Part shown: piece by piece, positions 33,157 through 44,072 of the stretch
How the letters are laid out: every line of letters begins with the position of its first letter
How positions within the stretch are numbered: position 1 is the first letter of the stretch
Assembly: GCF_018614195.1 (NCBI RefSeq)
Contig: NZ_JAGGOT010000013.1
Location: 310,339 to 374,338 of the forward strand
DNA from: Streptomyces sp. ISL-43
GTDB taxonomy: Bacteria; Actinomycetota; Actinomycetes; Streptomycetales; Streptomycetaceae
DNA length: 64,000 nucleotides
Direction: 5' to 3'
Notes under the pieces: generated by a model
What the model saw: the letters and a program-made list of their open reading frames with translations, nothing else
Told to the model about the DNA's origin: nothing
Database searches by the model: none
Translations under genes and position numbers: made by a program

Positions 33157-34389
33157 GTGGTGGGTAAGCCGAAGGTCGTGCTCGGAGTCAGCGGCGGGAT
33201 CGCCGCTTACAAGGCGTGCGAGCTGCTGCGCCGGCTGACCGAGTCGGGACACGACGTACGGGTGGTGCCGACGGCGGCGTCGCTGAACTTCGTCGGCGAG
33301 GCCACGTGGTCCGCCCTCTCCGGGAACCCGGCGTCCACCGAGGTCTGGGAGAGCGTCCACGAGGTGCCGCACGTGCGCATCGGGCAGTCGGCCGACCTCG
33401 TCGTCGTCGCCCCGGCCACCGCCGACCTGCTCGCCAAGGCCGCCCACGGGCTGGCCGACGACCTGCTCACCAACACCCTGCTCACCGCGCGCTGCCCCGT
33501 GGTGTTCGCACCCGCGATGCACACCGAGATGTGGGAGCACCCGGCCACCCAGGAGAACGTGGCCACGCTGCGCCGGCGCGGCGCCGTCGTCATCGAGCCG
33601 GCCGTCGGCCGGCTCACCGGCAAGGACACCGGCAAGGGGCGACTGCCCGACCCCGAGGAGATCTACGAGGTCTGCCGCGGCGTCCTGCGCCGGGGCGCCC
33701 TGCCCGGCGGTACGGGGGGGCCCGACCTCGCCGGCCGGCACGTGGTGATCAGCGCGGGCGGAACGCGGGAGCCGCTGGACCCGGTCCGTTTCCTGGGCAA
33801 CCGCTCCTCCGGCAAGCAGGGCTACGCGCTGGCCCGTACCGCCGTCGCGCGCGGGGCCCGGGTCACCCTGGTCTCCGCCAACGCCGCGCTCGCCGACCCG
33901 GCCGGGGTGGACGTCGTACGGGTCGGGACCGCCACGCAGCTGCGCGAGGCCGTGCTGAAGGCGGCCGCGGACGCCGACGCCGTGGTCATGGCCGCGGCCG
34001 TGGCCGATTTCCGGCCGGCCCAGTACGCGGGCGGGAAGATCAAGAAGAAGGACGGCGAGGAGCCCGCGCCGGTGGCCCTCGTACGCAATCCCGACGTCCT
34101 CGCCGAGATTTCCGCCGACCGGGCCCGGGAGGGCCAGGTCGTCGTCGGATTCGCCGCCGAGACGGACGACGTGCTCGCCAACGGGCGCGCCAAACTCCTC
34201 CGCAAGGGGTGCGACCTCCTCGTGGTGAACGAGGTCGGCGAGAGCAAGACCTTCGGTTCCGAGGAGAACGAGGCGGTCATCCTGGCCTCTGATGGCAATG
34301 AGGTGACTGTCCCCTATGGTCCGAAGGAAGCGCTCGCGGACGTGATTTGGGACCAGGTCGCACCGCGCATCGGATCGCGACGCGCCTGA
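33157..34389 (+). CDS. coaBC: Phosphopantothenoylcysteine decarboxylase/synthetase
   Basis: 410 residues. Bifunctional coenzyme A enzyme. The N-terminal CoaC flavoprotein (about 1-185) has VLGVSGGIAAYKA, the active His in SVHEVPHVRIGQSADL and the flavin-binding PAMHTEMW; the C-terminal CoaB half begins near 190 with VVISAGGTREPLDPVRFLGNRSSGKQG and includes AAAVADF, KIKKKDG and the synthetase signature VVNEVGESKTFGSEENE. GTG at 33157 (GTGGTGGGT) is preceded by AAGGGG. A second GTG at 33160 is equally possible. Confidence 0.96.
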   Translation: MVGKPKVVLGVSGGIAAYKACELLRRLTESGHDVRVVPTAASLNFVGEATWSALSGNPASTEVWESVHEVPHVRIGQSADLVVVAPATADLLAKAAHGLADDLLTNTLLTARCPVVFAPAMHTEMWEHPATQENVATLRRRGAVVIEPAVGRLTGKDTGKGRLPDPEEIYEVCRGVLRRGALPGGTGGPDLAGRHVVISAGGTREPLDPVRFLGNRSSGKQGYALARTAVARGARVTLVSANAALADPAGVDVVRVGTATQLREAVLKAAADADAVVMAAAVADFRPAQYAGGKIKKKDGEEPAPVALVRNPDVLAEISADRAREGQVVVGFAAETDDVLANGRAKLLRKGCDLLVVNEVGESKTFGSEENEAVILASDGNEVTVPYGPKEALADVIWDQVAPRIGSRRA

Positions 34390-34584
34390 GTGGCGCCTCT
34401 TTCCGCGGGCAACTCCTTGCGTCAGAATGGAGTGCCGCAGGTCACACGCCTCCCACAGGGCGAGACGGGTGGTCCGGTGGACGGTGGCGACCGATAAACT
34501 GCATCCGGAACGTGATCGGGCGCAGCCTCCGATGTGGTTCCGCCAATGATTCAGCCAGCAGCCGCTGCAACCTCAGGGAGCGTT

Positions 34585-35793
<1,209 letters not shown>

Positions 35794-35810
35794 GCGCCGC
35801 AGCTCGTGAC

Positions 35811-35844
35811 GGAAGGCCCCGGACCGCACGGTCCGGGGCCTTCC
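35811..35844. terminator. Terminator after metK
   Basis: Perfect 16-bp inverted repeat (35811-35826 with 35829-35844) starting 17 bp after the metK stop, ending CCTTCCGCG. Confidence 0.85.
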
Positions 35845-35915
35845 GCGTGTCCGGGAGACCGGGTGGGCATCGCCGGGCCCCGCCGTTGTCGGTGGGGTTT
35901 GGTAAGAATGCGGGT

Positions 35916-38045
35916 GTGAGCAGCACGAACGAATCCGGGCAGCAGGGCGGGGACGGGCCCGGCGGCCCGCCGGAGCAGCTCGCGCTGATGCGGGAGATGG
36001 TCGCCGAGGCGAAGGCCAAGGCACCCAAGGCGAAGCCGCGGACCTGGCGCGGAGCCGCCCTGGCCGAGGAGCTGCCGGTCGCCCGGATCCTCGTCAACAA
36101 GGGCGTCCTCCATCTCGACCAGCTGTGGGACTACGCCGTCCCCGCGGAGCTCGCCGAGACCGCGCGGCCCGGCGTCCGGGTCCGCGTCCGCTTCGGGGCC
36201 GGCTCCCACCAGGTCCACGGCGGCCGCCGCGAGGGCGGCGGGCTCATCGACGGCTTCATCGTCGAGCGCCGCGCCGAGTCCGACTACAACGGCGCGCTCG
36301 CCGCCATCGCCCAGGTCGTCTCGCCCGAGATCGTCCTGGGCCCCCGCATGCTCGCCCTCGCCCGGGCAGTGGCCGACCGGTACGCCGGCAGCCTCGCCGA
36401 CGTGCTCCAGCTCGCCCTCCCCGCGCGCAGCGCCCGCGCCGAGGCCAAGCCGTCCCCCGAGCCGCTGCCCCCGCCCGGCGCCCCCGAGCCCGTGGGCTGG
36501 GAGCGCTACGGAGCCGGCCCCGCCTTCCTGCGGGCCCTGGCCGCGGGCTCCGCCCCGCGCGCCGTGTGGACGGCGCTGCCCGGCCCCGGCTGGGCCGACG
36601 AACTGGCCCGGGCCATGGCCGCGACCCTGGCCTCCGGCCGAGGCGCCCTCGCCGTGGTCCCCGACGGGCGCACCGCGGCCCGCGTCGACGCCGCCCTGAC
36701 CGCCCTGCTCGGCGAGGGACGGCACGCGCTGCTGACCGCGGAGTCGGGACCGGAGAAGCGCTACCGGCAGTGGCTCGCCGTCAGCCGGGGCTCGGTGCGG
36801 GCCGTCGTGGGCACCCGGGCCGCGATGTTCGCGCCCGTACGGGACCTCGGACTGGTCGCGATCTGGGACGACGGCGACTCCAGCCACAGCGACGACCACG
36901 CCCCCTTCCCGCACGTCCGGGAGGTACTGGAGCTGCGCGCGGTCACCGACGGCTGCGCCTTCCTGGTGGGGAGCACCAGCTGCACCGTGGAGGCCGCCCA
37001 GCTCGTCGAGTCCGGCTGGGCCCGGCCGCTGGTGGCCGACCGCGAGACCGTACGGGCGTGCGCGCCCCGGATCCGGACCGTCGGCGACGAGCTGCTGGCC
37101 CGGGACGGGGCGGCGCGGGCCGCGCGCCTGCCGAGCCTGGCGTGGGAGACCGTACGGGAGGGGCTCAAGACCGGGCCCGTCCTCGTCCAGGTGCCCCGGC
37201 GGGGCTACGTGCCCCGGCTGGCGTGCGAGCGGTGCCGGACGCCCGCCCGGTGCACGGTGTGCGCGGGTCCTCTGGAGGCCCCCGACGAGCGGGACCTGCA
37301 CTGCGGCTGGTGCGGCCGGCAGGAGAGCGCCTGGCACTGCGAGGAGTGCGGGTCGTTCCGGCTGCGGGCCCAGGTGGTCGGCGCCCGGCGCACCGCCGAG
37401 GAACTGGGGCGGGCCTTCCCGGCCGTGCCCGTACGGACCTCCGGGCGCGACCACGTCCTGGACGAGGTCCCGGACCGGCCCGCGCTCGTGGTGTGCACGC
37501 CGGGCGCCGAGCCGGTCGCGGCGGGCGCCGGGTACGCGGCGGCGCTGCTGCTGGACGGCTGGGCCATGCTGACCCGGCCCGACCTGCGGGCGGGCGAGGA
37601 CGCGCTGCGGCGCTGGATCGCGGCGGCCTCGCTGGTACGCGGCGAGGGGCAGGTCGTGGTGGTCGCGGAGCCGACCCTGCGGCCGGTGCAGGCGCTGGTG
37701 CGGTGGGACCCCGTCGGGCACGCCGTGCGCGAGCTCGCGGAGCGGTCCCAGCTGGGCTTCCCGCCGGTCTCGCGGATGGCGGCGGTGGCGGGGCGCGGGG
37801 AGGCGGTCGAAGCCTTCCTGGCCGGGGCCGCGCTGCCGCCGGACGCCGAGATCCTGGGACCGGTCCCGCTGCCGGGGCGGCGCGGTGAGCCGTCGGCGGG
37901 GGAGCGGGCACTGGTCCGGGTCCCGCCGGGCAGCGGTGCCGCTCTGGCGGCTGCCCTGAAGTCGGCCCAGGCGGCCCGGATGGCGCGGGGCGTCCCGGCT
38001 TCGGAGGCGGTCCGGGTCCGTATCGACCCGCTGGACATCGGCTGA
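35916..38045 (+). CDS. priA: PriA-like primosomal protein N-prime without intact helicase motifs
   Basis: 709 residues. PriA restarts collapsed replication forks. The N-terminal 3-prime-DNA-binding domain (ARILVNKGVLHLDQLWDYAVP) and the zinc region are present: four CxxC pairs between about residues 430 and 480 (CERC, CTVC, CGWC, CEEC). The helicase motifs are degenerate: where Walker A GSGKT is expected there is ALPGPGWADE, and the DEEH box reads DDGDSSH. This is the known actinobacterial form, thought to lack helicase activity. GTG 35916 chosen to fit the start of homology; no ribosome site is visible, so the start is uncertain. Confidence 0.93.
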   Translation: MSSTNESGQQGGDGPGGPPEQLALMREMVAEAKAKAPKAKPRTWRGAALAEELPVARILVNKGVLHLDQLWDYAVPAELAETARPGVRVRVRFGAGSHQVHGGRREGGGLIDGFIVERRAESDYNGALAAIAQVVSPEIVLGPRMLALARAVADRYAGSLADVLQLALPARSARAEAKPSPEPLPPPGAPEPVGWERYGAGPAFLRALAAGSAPRAVWTALPGPGWADELARAMAATLASGRGALAVVPDGRTAARVDAALTALLGEGRHALLTAESGPEKRYRQWLAVSRGSVRAVVGTRAAMFAPVRDLGLVAIWDDGDSSHSDDHAPFPHVREVLELRAVTDGCAFLVGSTSCTVEAAQLVESGWARPLVADRETVRACAPRIRTVGDELLARDGAARAARLPSLAWETVREGLKTGPVLVQVPRRGYVPRLACERCRTPARCTVCAGPLEAPDERDLHCGWCGRQESAWHCEECGSFRLRAQVVGARRTAEELGRAFPAVPVRTSGRDHVLDEVPDRPALVVCTPGAEPVAAGAGYAAALLLDGWAMLTRPDLRAGEDALRRWIAAASLVRGEGQVVVVAEPTLRPVQALVRWDPVGHAVRELAERSQLGFPPVSRMAAVAGRGEAVEAFLAGAALPPDAEILGPVPLPGRRGEPSAGERALVRVPPGSGAALAAALKSAQAARMARGVPASEAVRVRIDPLDIG

Positions 38046-38106
38046 CGGCGCGCGGCCGCGGTGCCGCCGCGCGGGGCCTTCTCCCCGCCCCGCCCTTCCC
38101 CCGTTC

Positions 38107-38204
38107 CCTGGGCTCCGCCCGGACCCGGTCCTCGAACGCCGGACGGGCTGAGTGGCCTGGGCTCCGCCCGGACCCGGTCCTCCAACGTTGGACGGGCTGA
38201 AAGA
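38107..38204. repeat. Two tandem 49-bp repeats after priA
   Basis: Copies at 38107-38155 and 38156-38204 share CCTGGGCTCCGCCCGGACCC, then GGTCCTC-AACG--GGACGGGCTGA. The sequence around TCGAACGCCGGACGGGCTGA is of the dispersed intergenic type common in Streptomyces genomes; copy 2 holds the perfect palindrome TCCAACGTTGGA. The priA-HTH gap (38046-38299) otherwise holds only GC-rich sequence. Confidence 0.8.
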
Positions 38205-38299
38205 CCCCGGGGACGCAGGACGCCCCCGGCGGGGCGACCGGGTGGGTCGCTCCGGCGGGGGCGGGTTCCGTCGGGGGTCGGCGTCCCGGCGGTCTCGGG

Positions 38300-38830
38300 T
38301 CAGCCGTTGCGCGGGCCGGGGAAGGCGGCGGAACGCGCCCCGGCCGCCGAGGCGGCGTGGGATTCCTCGCGCATCGGCTGCGGCGGGACCGAACGGGCCG
38401 CCGGGACCGTGGGCAGGGGCCCCAGGGCCCGGGTGGTGGAGCCCTCGGCCACCGGCTCGCGCTCGACGGACTCGGCGCTCTGCGCCCGCCGGGCACCGTA
38501 GCGCCGGTGTACGGCCTGCTTGGTGACGCCGAGCGCCGAGCCGACCGCGTCCCACGAGAAGCCGAGCGAGCGGTCGAAGTCCACCGCGGCGGTGACCAGC
38601 GTCTCGACGCTGTCCCGCAGCTCCTGCGCGAGACGGACGGTGGGCGCGGGCGCCCGGCCGTAGACGACGAAGCCCGTGGAGGGACCTGAGCGGCGGGGGC
38701 GGTAGACGTTGCCGAGCTGGGCGGTGAGCGTACGCAGAGCATCCACCTGCCGGCGAACCCGCTCGATGTCCCGCACCAGGAGGTGCAGGCTGGCCCGTGC
38801 TTGGGCGTCGTGGGTGGCGTGGTCGGCCAT
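38300..38830 (-). CDS. Small HTH protein of unknown function
   Basis: 176 residues. The N-terminal half is helical ([33 protein letters not shown]); residues about 95-117 ([26 protein letters not shown]) look like a helix-turn-helix of the sigma-70 region 4 type, suggesting DNA binding. The C-terminus is low complexity. ATG at 38830 is supported by GAGAGG upstream and leaves a 334-bp gap to divergent fmt. Similar proteins are frequent in Streptomyces; target and signal are not known. Confidence 0.75.
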   Translation of the reverse strand: MADHATHDAQARASLHLLVRDIERVRRQVDALRTLTAQLGNVYRPRRSGPSTGFVVYGRAPAPTVRLAQELRDSVETLVTAAVDFDRSLGFSWDAVGSALGVTKQAVHRRYGARRAQSAESVEREPVAEGSTTRALGPLPTVPAARSVPPQPMREESHAASAAGARSAAFPGPRNG

Positions 38831-39163
38831 GAAGAAGCCTCTCGAACCGGTGCTGAAGAGCGGATAGGGCCGCAGACACCGTTCTGTTTCGCGGCCCGTT
38901 TCGGTCAATCTCTCTTGACCAACGCGCCACCGGGCGGCCAGGTCACGCTGTGGGGGCGTGTCGGCATATGCGAGGAGCGCGCGTGTGTGCGTACGCCCCC
39001 TCGCAGGGCATATGCGTGCAGTCATCTGGTAGCTTTGGGTCGCTCCGCAAGGGGTCGGTTCGGGCTGGACCGCAACCTTCGGGTTGGAAGCCCGCCGCTT
39101 CAGCGGTGGGCGGAGTCACAGACTGGTGCGCTGCTGAGCGCCCAGATAGCGAGGTTGGACCCC
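38831..39163. other. Divergent promoter region between HTH gene and fmt
   Basis: No gene seen. Two copies of GGCATATGCG (38963-38972 and 39007-39016, 44 bp apart), each holding the palindrome GCATATGC, bracket an inverted pair TGCGAG/CTCGCA, a possible operator. CAACC-TTCG-GGTTG at 39073-39086 is a UUCG-type hairpin in the likely fmt leader, followed by a second hairpin around CCGC-TTCA-GCGG. Nothing folds as a tRNA. Confidence 0.45.
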
Positions 39164-40108
39164 GTGAAGCTTGTCTTCGCAGGCACCCCCGAGGTTGCCG
39201 TGCCCGCCCTGGATGCCCTCATCGCCTCCGGGCGCCACGAGGTCGCCGCCGTCGTCACCCGGCCCGACGCTCCGGCCGGCCGCGGCCGCCGCCTCGTCGC
39301 CAGCCCCGTCGCCGAGCGTGCCGAGGAAGCCGGCATCGAGATCCTCAAGCCCACCCGGCCGCGCGATCCGGAGTTCCAGGCTCGGCTGCGCGAGATCGGC
39401 CCGGACTGCTGCCCGGTCGTCGCGTACGGCGCGCTCCTCCCCAAGAGCGCCCTCGACATTCCCAAGCACGGCTGGGTCAACCTGCACTTCTCGCTGCTGC
39501 CCGCGTGGCGCGGTGCCGCGCCCGTACAGCACTCGATCATGGCGGGTGACCAGGTCACCGGCGCCTCCACCTTCCGCATCGAGGAAGGGCTCGACTCCGG
39601 CCCCGTCTACGGGATCCTCACCGAGGAGGTCCGCGCCACCGACACCAGCGGGGACCTGCTGACCCGGCTCGCCTTCGCGGGCTCCGGTCTGCTGCTCGCC
39701 ACCATGGACGGCATCGAGGACGGCACCCTGCGCGCCGTCGATCAGCCGGCCGACGGGATCTCCCTCGCGCCGAAGATCACCGTCGAGGACGCCCGGGTCG
39801 ACTGGACGGCGCCCGCGATGCGCGCCGACCGGCTGGTGCGCGGCTGCACCCCGGCGCCGGGCGCGTGGACGGTCTTCCGGGGGGAGCGGCTCAAGCTGAT
39901 CTCCGTCGGACTGGTCGGCGACCGGACGGACCTCGCGCCGGGCGACCTGAGCGCGGCCAAGAACAACGTCTACGTCGGCACCGGCTCGCACGCCGTCGAG
40001 CTGCTCTGGGTGCAGCCGCAGGGCAAGAAGCCGATGAAGGCCGCCGACTGGGCGCGCGGGGTGCGGATCGCTCCCGGCGAGCGCCTGGGCGCCGCCGACG
40101 TAGGCTGA
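39164..40108 (+). CDS. fmt: Methionyl-tRNA formyltransferase
   Basis: 314 residues. Formylates initiator Met-tRNA using 10-formyl-THF. Formyltransferase domain: [17 protein letters not shown], the catalytic region [21 protein letters not shown] with Asn and His, [11 protein letters not shown] and EGLDSGPVY; the C-terminal OB-like tRNA-binding domain starts near 205. GTG at 39164 preceded by GCGAGG. The longer open frame upstream is non-coding. rsmB follows after 114 bp, the classic fmt-rsmB pair. Confidence 0.96.
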   Translation: MKLVFAGTPEVAVPALDALIASGRHEVAAVVTRPDAPAGRGRRLVASPVAERAEEAGIEILKPTRPRDPEFQARLREIGPDCCPVVAYGALLPKSALDIPKHGWVNLHFSLLPAWRGAAPVQHSIMAGDQVTGASTFRIEEGLDSGPVYGILTEEVRATDTSGDLLTRLAFAGSGLLLATMDGIEDGTLRAVDQPADGISLAPKITVEDARVDWTAPAMRADRLVRGCTPAPGAWTVFRGERLKLISVGLVGDRTDLAPGDLSAAKNNVYVGTGSHAVELLWVQPQGKKPMKAADWARGVRIAPGERLGAADVG

Positions 40109-40222
40109 TTCGGTCCCACTCGGTCCCACTCGGGCCGATGCCCGCCGATGTCCACAGCAGTCGCCCCCGGCGCTGCCCTTCGTTCCATCCCCAGCGTTAC
40201 GTAACCCCGGAGCACCTTTCAC

Positions 40223-41704
40223 GTGAGCGAACAGCCCCGTAGCCGACCGGCAGCCACCTCGGGCAAGGGCGGCGGCAAGCCGGCCAAGTCGGGCAAGCCG
40301 TACCGCCGGCCGCAGAAGGACCCCGTCCGGATGCTGGCCTTCGAGGTGCTGCGGGCGGTGGACGAGCGCGACGCGTACGCGAACCTCGTGCTGCCGCCGC
40401 TGCTGAAGAAGGCCCGCCAGGACGAGAGCTTCCAGGCGCGGGACGCGGCACTGGCCACCGAGCTGGTGTACGGGACGCTGCGCCGCCAGGGCACCTACGA
40501 CGCGGTCATCAAGGCGTGCATCGACCGGCCGCTGCGCGAGGTGGACCCGCCGGTGCTGGACGTGCTCTCGCTGGGCGCGCACCAGCTGCTGGGGACCCGG
40601 ATCCCCACGCACGCGGCGGTGTCGGCGAGCGTGGAGCTGGCCCGGGTGGTGCTCGGGGACGGGCGCGCGAAGTTCGTGAACGCGGTGCTGCGGAAGATCT
40701 CCGCGCACGACCTGGACGGCTGGCTGGAGAAGGTCGCGCCGCCGTACGAGGACGACGCCGAGGAACACCTCGCCGTCTACCACTCGCACCCCAGGTGGGT
40801 CGTCAGCGCCCTGTGGGACGCGCTGGGCGGCGGGCGGGCCGGCATCGAGGACCTGCTGGAGGCCGACAACGAGCGGCCCGAGGTCACGCTGGTGGCGCGG
40901 CCCGGCCGGTCGACCACCGAAGAGCTGCTGGAGGCGGTCGGCGAGGACTCGGCGCTGCCGGGGCGCTGGTCCCCGTTCGCGGTGCGGATGGCCGAGGGCG
41001 GCGAGCCGGGTGCGCTGGAGGCGGTCCGCGACGGCCGCGCCGGCGTCCAGGACGAGGGCAGCCAGCTGGTGGCGATGGCGCTGGCGGCCGTGCCGGTCGA
41101 GGGCCGCGACGCGCGCTGGCTGGACGGCTGCGCGGGCCCCGGCGGCAAGGCCGCGCTGCTGGCCGCGCTGGCCGCGGAGCGCGGGGCGTTCCTGCTGGCC
41201 TCCGAGAAGCAGCCGCACCGGGCGCGGCTGGTCGAGCGGGCGCTCGCCGGCAACCCCGGCCCGTACCAGGTCATCACCGCGGACGGGACGCGGCCGCCGT
41301 GGCTGCCGGGGTCCTTCGACCGGGTCCTGATGGACGTGCCCTGCTCGGGCCTCGGCGCGCTGCGCCGCCGCCCGGAGGCCCGCTGGCGCCGCCGGCCCGA
41401 GGACCTGGAGAGCTTCGCGCCGCTCCAGCGCGGGCTGCTGCGCGAGGCCCTGTCGGCCGTCCGTGTGGGCGGCGTCGTGGGCTACGCGACGTGCTCGCCG
41501 CACCTGGCGGAGACCCGGGTGGTCGTGGAGGACGTACTGAAGGGCCGGGGCGCGGGCGCCGCCCCGATCGCGGCGGAACTGATCGACGCGCGGCCGTACA
41601 TGCAGGGGGTGCCGGCGCTGGGCGACGGGCCGGACGTGCAGCTGTGGCCGCACCTGCACGGGACGGACGCGATGTACCTGGCGCTGCTGCGCAGGACGGC
41701 GTAG
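40223..41704 (+). CDS. rsmB: 16S rRNA (cytosine-967-C5) methyltransferase
   Basis: 493 residues. N-terminal NusB-like RNA-binding domain ([25 protein letters not shown] to about residue 150), then a Rossmann methyltransferase: SAM-binding [16 protein letters not shown] near 302, and the two catalytic cysteines in [20 protein letters not shown] (near residue 372) and [12 protein letters not shown] (near 425). GTG start with GGAGCACC ribosome site. Longer N-terminus than E. coli RsmB, basic and lysine-rich. Confidence 0.95.
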   Translation: MSEQPRSRPAATSGKGGGKPAKSGKPYRRPQKDPVRMLAFEVLRAVDERDAYANLVLPPLLKKARQDESFQARDAALATELVYGTLRRQGTYDAVIKACIDRPLREVDPPVLDVLSLGAHQLLGTRIPTHAAVSASVELARVVLGDGRAKFVNAVLRKISAHDLDGWLEKVAPPYEDDAEEHLAVYHSHPRWVVSALWDALGGGRAGIEDLLEADNERPEVTLVARPGRSTTEELLEAVGEDSALPGRWSPFAVRMAEGGEPGALEAVRDGRAGVQDEGSQLVAMALAAVPVEGRDARWLDGCAGPGGKAALLAALAAERGAFLLASEKQPHRARLVERALAGNPGPYQVITADGTRPPWLPGSFDRVLMDVPCSGLGALRRRPEARWRRRPEDLESFAPLQRGLLREALSAVRVGGVVGYATCSPHLAETRVVVEDVLKGRGAGAAPIAAELIDARPYMQGVPALGDGPDVQLWPHLHGTDAMYLALLRRTA

Positions 41705-41837
41705 GGGCGGGTACCGAGGCGCGGCGGCGGGTCGCGGCGGGGGTCGTGCGGGCCCCCCGCCGGGCCGGTTTCCCTGCCGGGGGCGGGAGTTTCGGGGTAG
41801 TGGCCGGAACCGTTCGGCGGCATGGCACGCTTGGGGC

Positions 41838-42524
41838 ATGGCCGTTCAGATCAATCCCAGCATCTTGTCCGCCGACTTCGCCCGGCTCGCCGAGGAGGCG
41901 AAGGCCGTCCAGGGCGCGGACTGGCTCCATGTCGACGTCATGGACAACCACTTCGTCCCGAACCTCTCGCTCGGCGTGCCGATCGTGGAGTCGCTGAGCC
42001 GGGCGACGGACATTCCGCTCGACCTGCACCTCATGATCGAGGACCCCGACCGCTGGGCCCCGCAGTACATCGAGGCGGGCGCGGGCTCGGTCACCTTCCA
42101 CGCCGAGGCGGCCGCCGCACCCGTGCGGCTCGCGCGGGAGATCCGGGCCAAGGGGGCCCGCGCGTCCATGGCGCTGAAGCCCGCGACGCCCATCGAGCAG
42201 TACGAGGACCTCCTCCCCGAGCTCGACATGCTGCTGATCATGACGGTCGAGCCCGGCTTCGGCGGCCAGCCCTTTCTCGACATCATGCTGCCCAAGATCC
42301 GCCGTACCCGGGAGCTGATCTCCAAGCACGGTCTGGAGCTGTGGCTCCAGGTCGACGGCGGGGTCTCCGCCTCGACCATCGAGCGGTGCGCCGAGGCCGG
42401 CGCCGACGTGTTCGTCGCGGGCAGCGCGGTCTACGGAGCGGTCGACCCGGCGGCCGCCGTGCGCACGCTGCGTGAGCAGGCGGGTGCGGCCATCGCGGCG
42501 GCCCCCTGGGCTTGCGACCACTGA
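41838..42524 (+). CDS. rpe: Ribulose-phosphate 3-epimerase
   Basis: 228 residues. TIM-barrel pentose phosphate enzyme. Metal ligands and catalytic acids are visible: [16 protein letters not shown] (His, Asp), [11 protein letters not shown] (His), [12 protein letters not shown], and [31 protein letters not shown] at 41838. No good ribosome site and 133 bp after rsmB. A SorC-type regulator follows at 42616. Confidence 0.96.
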   Translation: MAVQINPSILSADFARLAEEAKAVQGADWLHVDVMDNHFVPNLSLGVPIVESLSRATDIPLDLHLMIEDPDRWAPQYIEAGAGSVTFHAEAAAAPVRLAREIRAKGARASMALKPATPIEQYEDLLPELDMLLIMTVEPGFGGQPFLDIMLPKIRRTRELISKHGLELWLQVDGGVSASTIERCAEAGADVFVAGSAVYGAVDPAAAVRTLREQAGAAIAAAPWACDH

Positions 42525-42615
42525 GACAAGGCTTGGTGAACAGCTCGGTGAACGGGAGCTGTCCAGGCTGATCAACGGCCGCCGTATCTGACAGGATGAA
42601 CGGCGAGTCGAGAGT

Positions 42616-43662
42616 GTGAACAGCAGTGAGGAGAACGCGGTGTCTGCAATGTCGGCGGGACGGTCAGCCCTGCGGATGGGACCCGCGGAGCTGGTGCAGG
42701 CGGCGGCCATGGCGCGCCGCTTCTACCTGGAGGGCAAGTCCAAGATCCAGATTGCCGAGGAGTTCGGCGTGAGCCGCTTCAAGGTGGCCCGGGTCCTGGA
42801 GACCGCTCTGGAGCGCGACCTCGTACGCATCGAGATCCGGGTGCCGGCGGAGCTGGACGCGGAGCGCTCGGACGCGCTGCGCTCCCGGTACGGGCTGCGG
42901 CACGCCGTGGTCGTGGAGTCCCCGGCCGATGCCACCGAGGACGCGCCGGACCCGGAGAACCTGGGCGCCGTGGCGGCCGATCTGCTGGGCGAGCTCGTCA
43001 ACGAGGGCGACGTACTGGGCCTCGCGTGGGGGCGCTCCACCATCCACATGGCCGCCTCCCTGCACCGGCTGCCTCCCTGTACCGTCGTCCAGCTGACGGG
43101 CGTGTACGACGCCGGGACGGCCGAGCGCGGGTCCGTGGAGGCCGTACGCAGGGCCGCGCAGGTGTCGGGCGGGGACGCGCACCCCATCTACGCGCCGATG
43201 CTGCTGCCCGACCCCGCCACCGCGGCCGCCCTGCGCAACCAGACGGGGATCGCGCGGGCCTTCGAGTACTTCGACAAGGTGACGGTCGCCGCCGTCTCCA
43301 TCGGGTCGTGGGAGCCGGGGATCTCGACCGTCCACGACATGCTGAGCGACGAGGAGCGGGCGCACTACGCCTCGCTGGGCGTCGCCGCCGAGATGTCGGC
43401 CCACCTGTTCGACGCGCAGGGCCGCCGGGTCGGACGTGACCTCGGCGAGCGCTGCATCACCGTGGAGGCGGACCGGCTGCGCCGGATCCCCGAGGTCGTC
43501 GCCATCGCCGGCGGACTGCGCAAGGCCTCCGCGATCGGGGCGGTGCTGCGGTCCGGACTCGTGACCAGCCTGGTCACCGACACCGCCGTGGCCGACTACC
43601 TGCTCACGGAATCCCAGCCCGGGCTGCGGCCCGCCCTGGAGCGGGCCGACCCCGACGAGTGA
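42616..43662 (+). CDS. SorC/DeoR-type sugar-binding transcriptional regulator
   Basis: 348 residues. N-terminal HTH (about 28-65: AAMARRFYLEGKSKIQIAEEFGVSRFKVARVLETALERDLVRIEI) followed by a SorC sugar-phosphate-binding domain (about 85-340) with GLAWGRS, TVVQLTGV and AIAGGLRKASAIGAVLRSG. Such proteins respond to phosphorylated sugars. Its position 90 bp after rpe suggests sensing a pentose or related phosphate, an inference from context. GTG 42616 is one of several possible starts; ATG at 42649 also fits. Confidence 0.88.
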   Translation: MNSSEENAVSAMSAGRSALRMGPAELVQAAAMARRFYLEGKSKIQIAEEFGVSRFKVARVLETALERDLVRIEIRVPAELDAERSDALRSRYGLRHAVVVESPADATEDAPDPENLGAVAADLLGELVNEGDVLGLAWGRSTIHMAASLHRLPPCTVVQLTGVYDAGTAERGSVEAVRRAAQVSGGDAHPIYAPMLLPDPATAAALRNQTGIARAFEYFDKVTVAAVSIGSWEPGISTVHDMLSDEERAHYASLGVAAEMSAHLFDAQGRRVGRDLGERCITVEADRLRRIPEVVAIAGGLRKASAIGAVLRSGLVTSLVTDTAVADYLLTESQPGLRPALERADPDE

Positions 43663-43785
43663 GTGTTCGGATTGGTCCCATTGGCCCGACGAACGGCGGC
43701 CGAACACGCGCCGCGGGGGTTCGCCGATGCGGATGGTGCCGTAATTGAGATCCGAACGGCGGACCGTTCGACGGCCTGCGGGGCG

Positions 43786-43791
43786 CATACT
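43786..43791 (+). promoter_or_regulatory. Candidate -10 element for leaderless small SH3-like gene
   Basis: CATACT ends 7 bases before the ATG at 43799; no ribosome site is present. Confidence 0.35.
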
Positions 43792-43798
43792 GGGTGCA

Positions 43799-44023
43799 AT
43801 GACAAAGTCCGCAGTACCTCGCCGCCATTTGCCGTCCAGCCCGTTCAAGGCCCCCGTGGAAGCGCCGCTCCGGCACTTCAGCGTCGGCGACCGGGTTACT
43901 CACGACGAGCACGGCCTCGGCCGTGTCGTCGCTGTTGAGGAGGGGATCGCTGTCCTCGTCGAATTCGGGCCGGAGGTCCGCAAGCGCATCCTGAGTCCCT
44001 ACACCAAGATGGCCGCGCTCTGA
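43799..44023 (+). CDS. Small SH3/Tudor-like protein (UvrD/CarD-type fold)
   Basis: 74 residues. After a basic N-terminus the body reads FSVGDRVTHDEHGLGRVVAVEEGIAVLVEFGPEVRKRILSPYTKMAAL, a beta-barrel pattern like the C-terminal Tudor domain of UvrD/PcrA and the RNA polymerase-binding domain of CarD. These modules bind RNA polymerase beta, so an RNAP-associated role is possible but unproved. Short, yet the pattern is clear and a leaderless start signal precedes it. A single gene between the SorC regulator and the RNase gene. Confidence 0.75.
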   Translation: MTKSAVPRRHLPSSPFKAPVEAPLRHFSVGDRVTHDEHGLGRVVAVEEGIAVLVEFGPEVRKRILSPYTKMAAL

Positions 44024-44072
44024 AGAGAGCGCGCGATTCGCGGGCGAATCGGATATTTGGCACGATCGGTGC

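Noticed and set aside
34390..34584. Possible SAM riboswitch before metK
   Set aside because: The conserved S-box core (K-turn and AAGGUGC-like elements) is not present, and no other SAM aptamer is recognisable.
34534..34584. Extended metK start (MVPPMIQ...)
   Set aside because: The ribosome site and family N-terminus point to GTG 34585.
39061..39120. Clover-leaf-like set of hairpins upstream of fmt
   Set aside because: Lacks TTCRA and a possible acceptor stem; only two independent hairpins, one with a UUCG loop.
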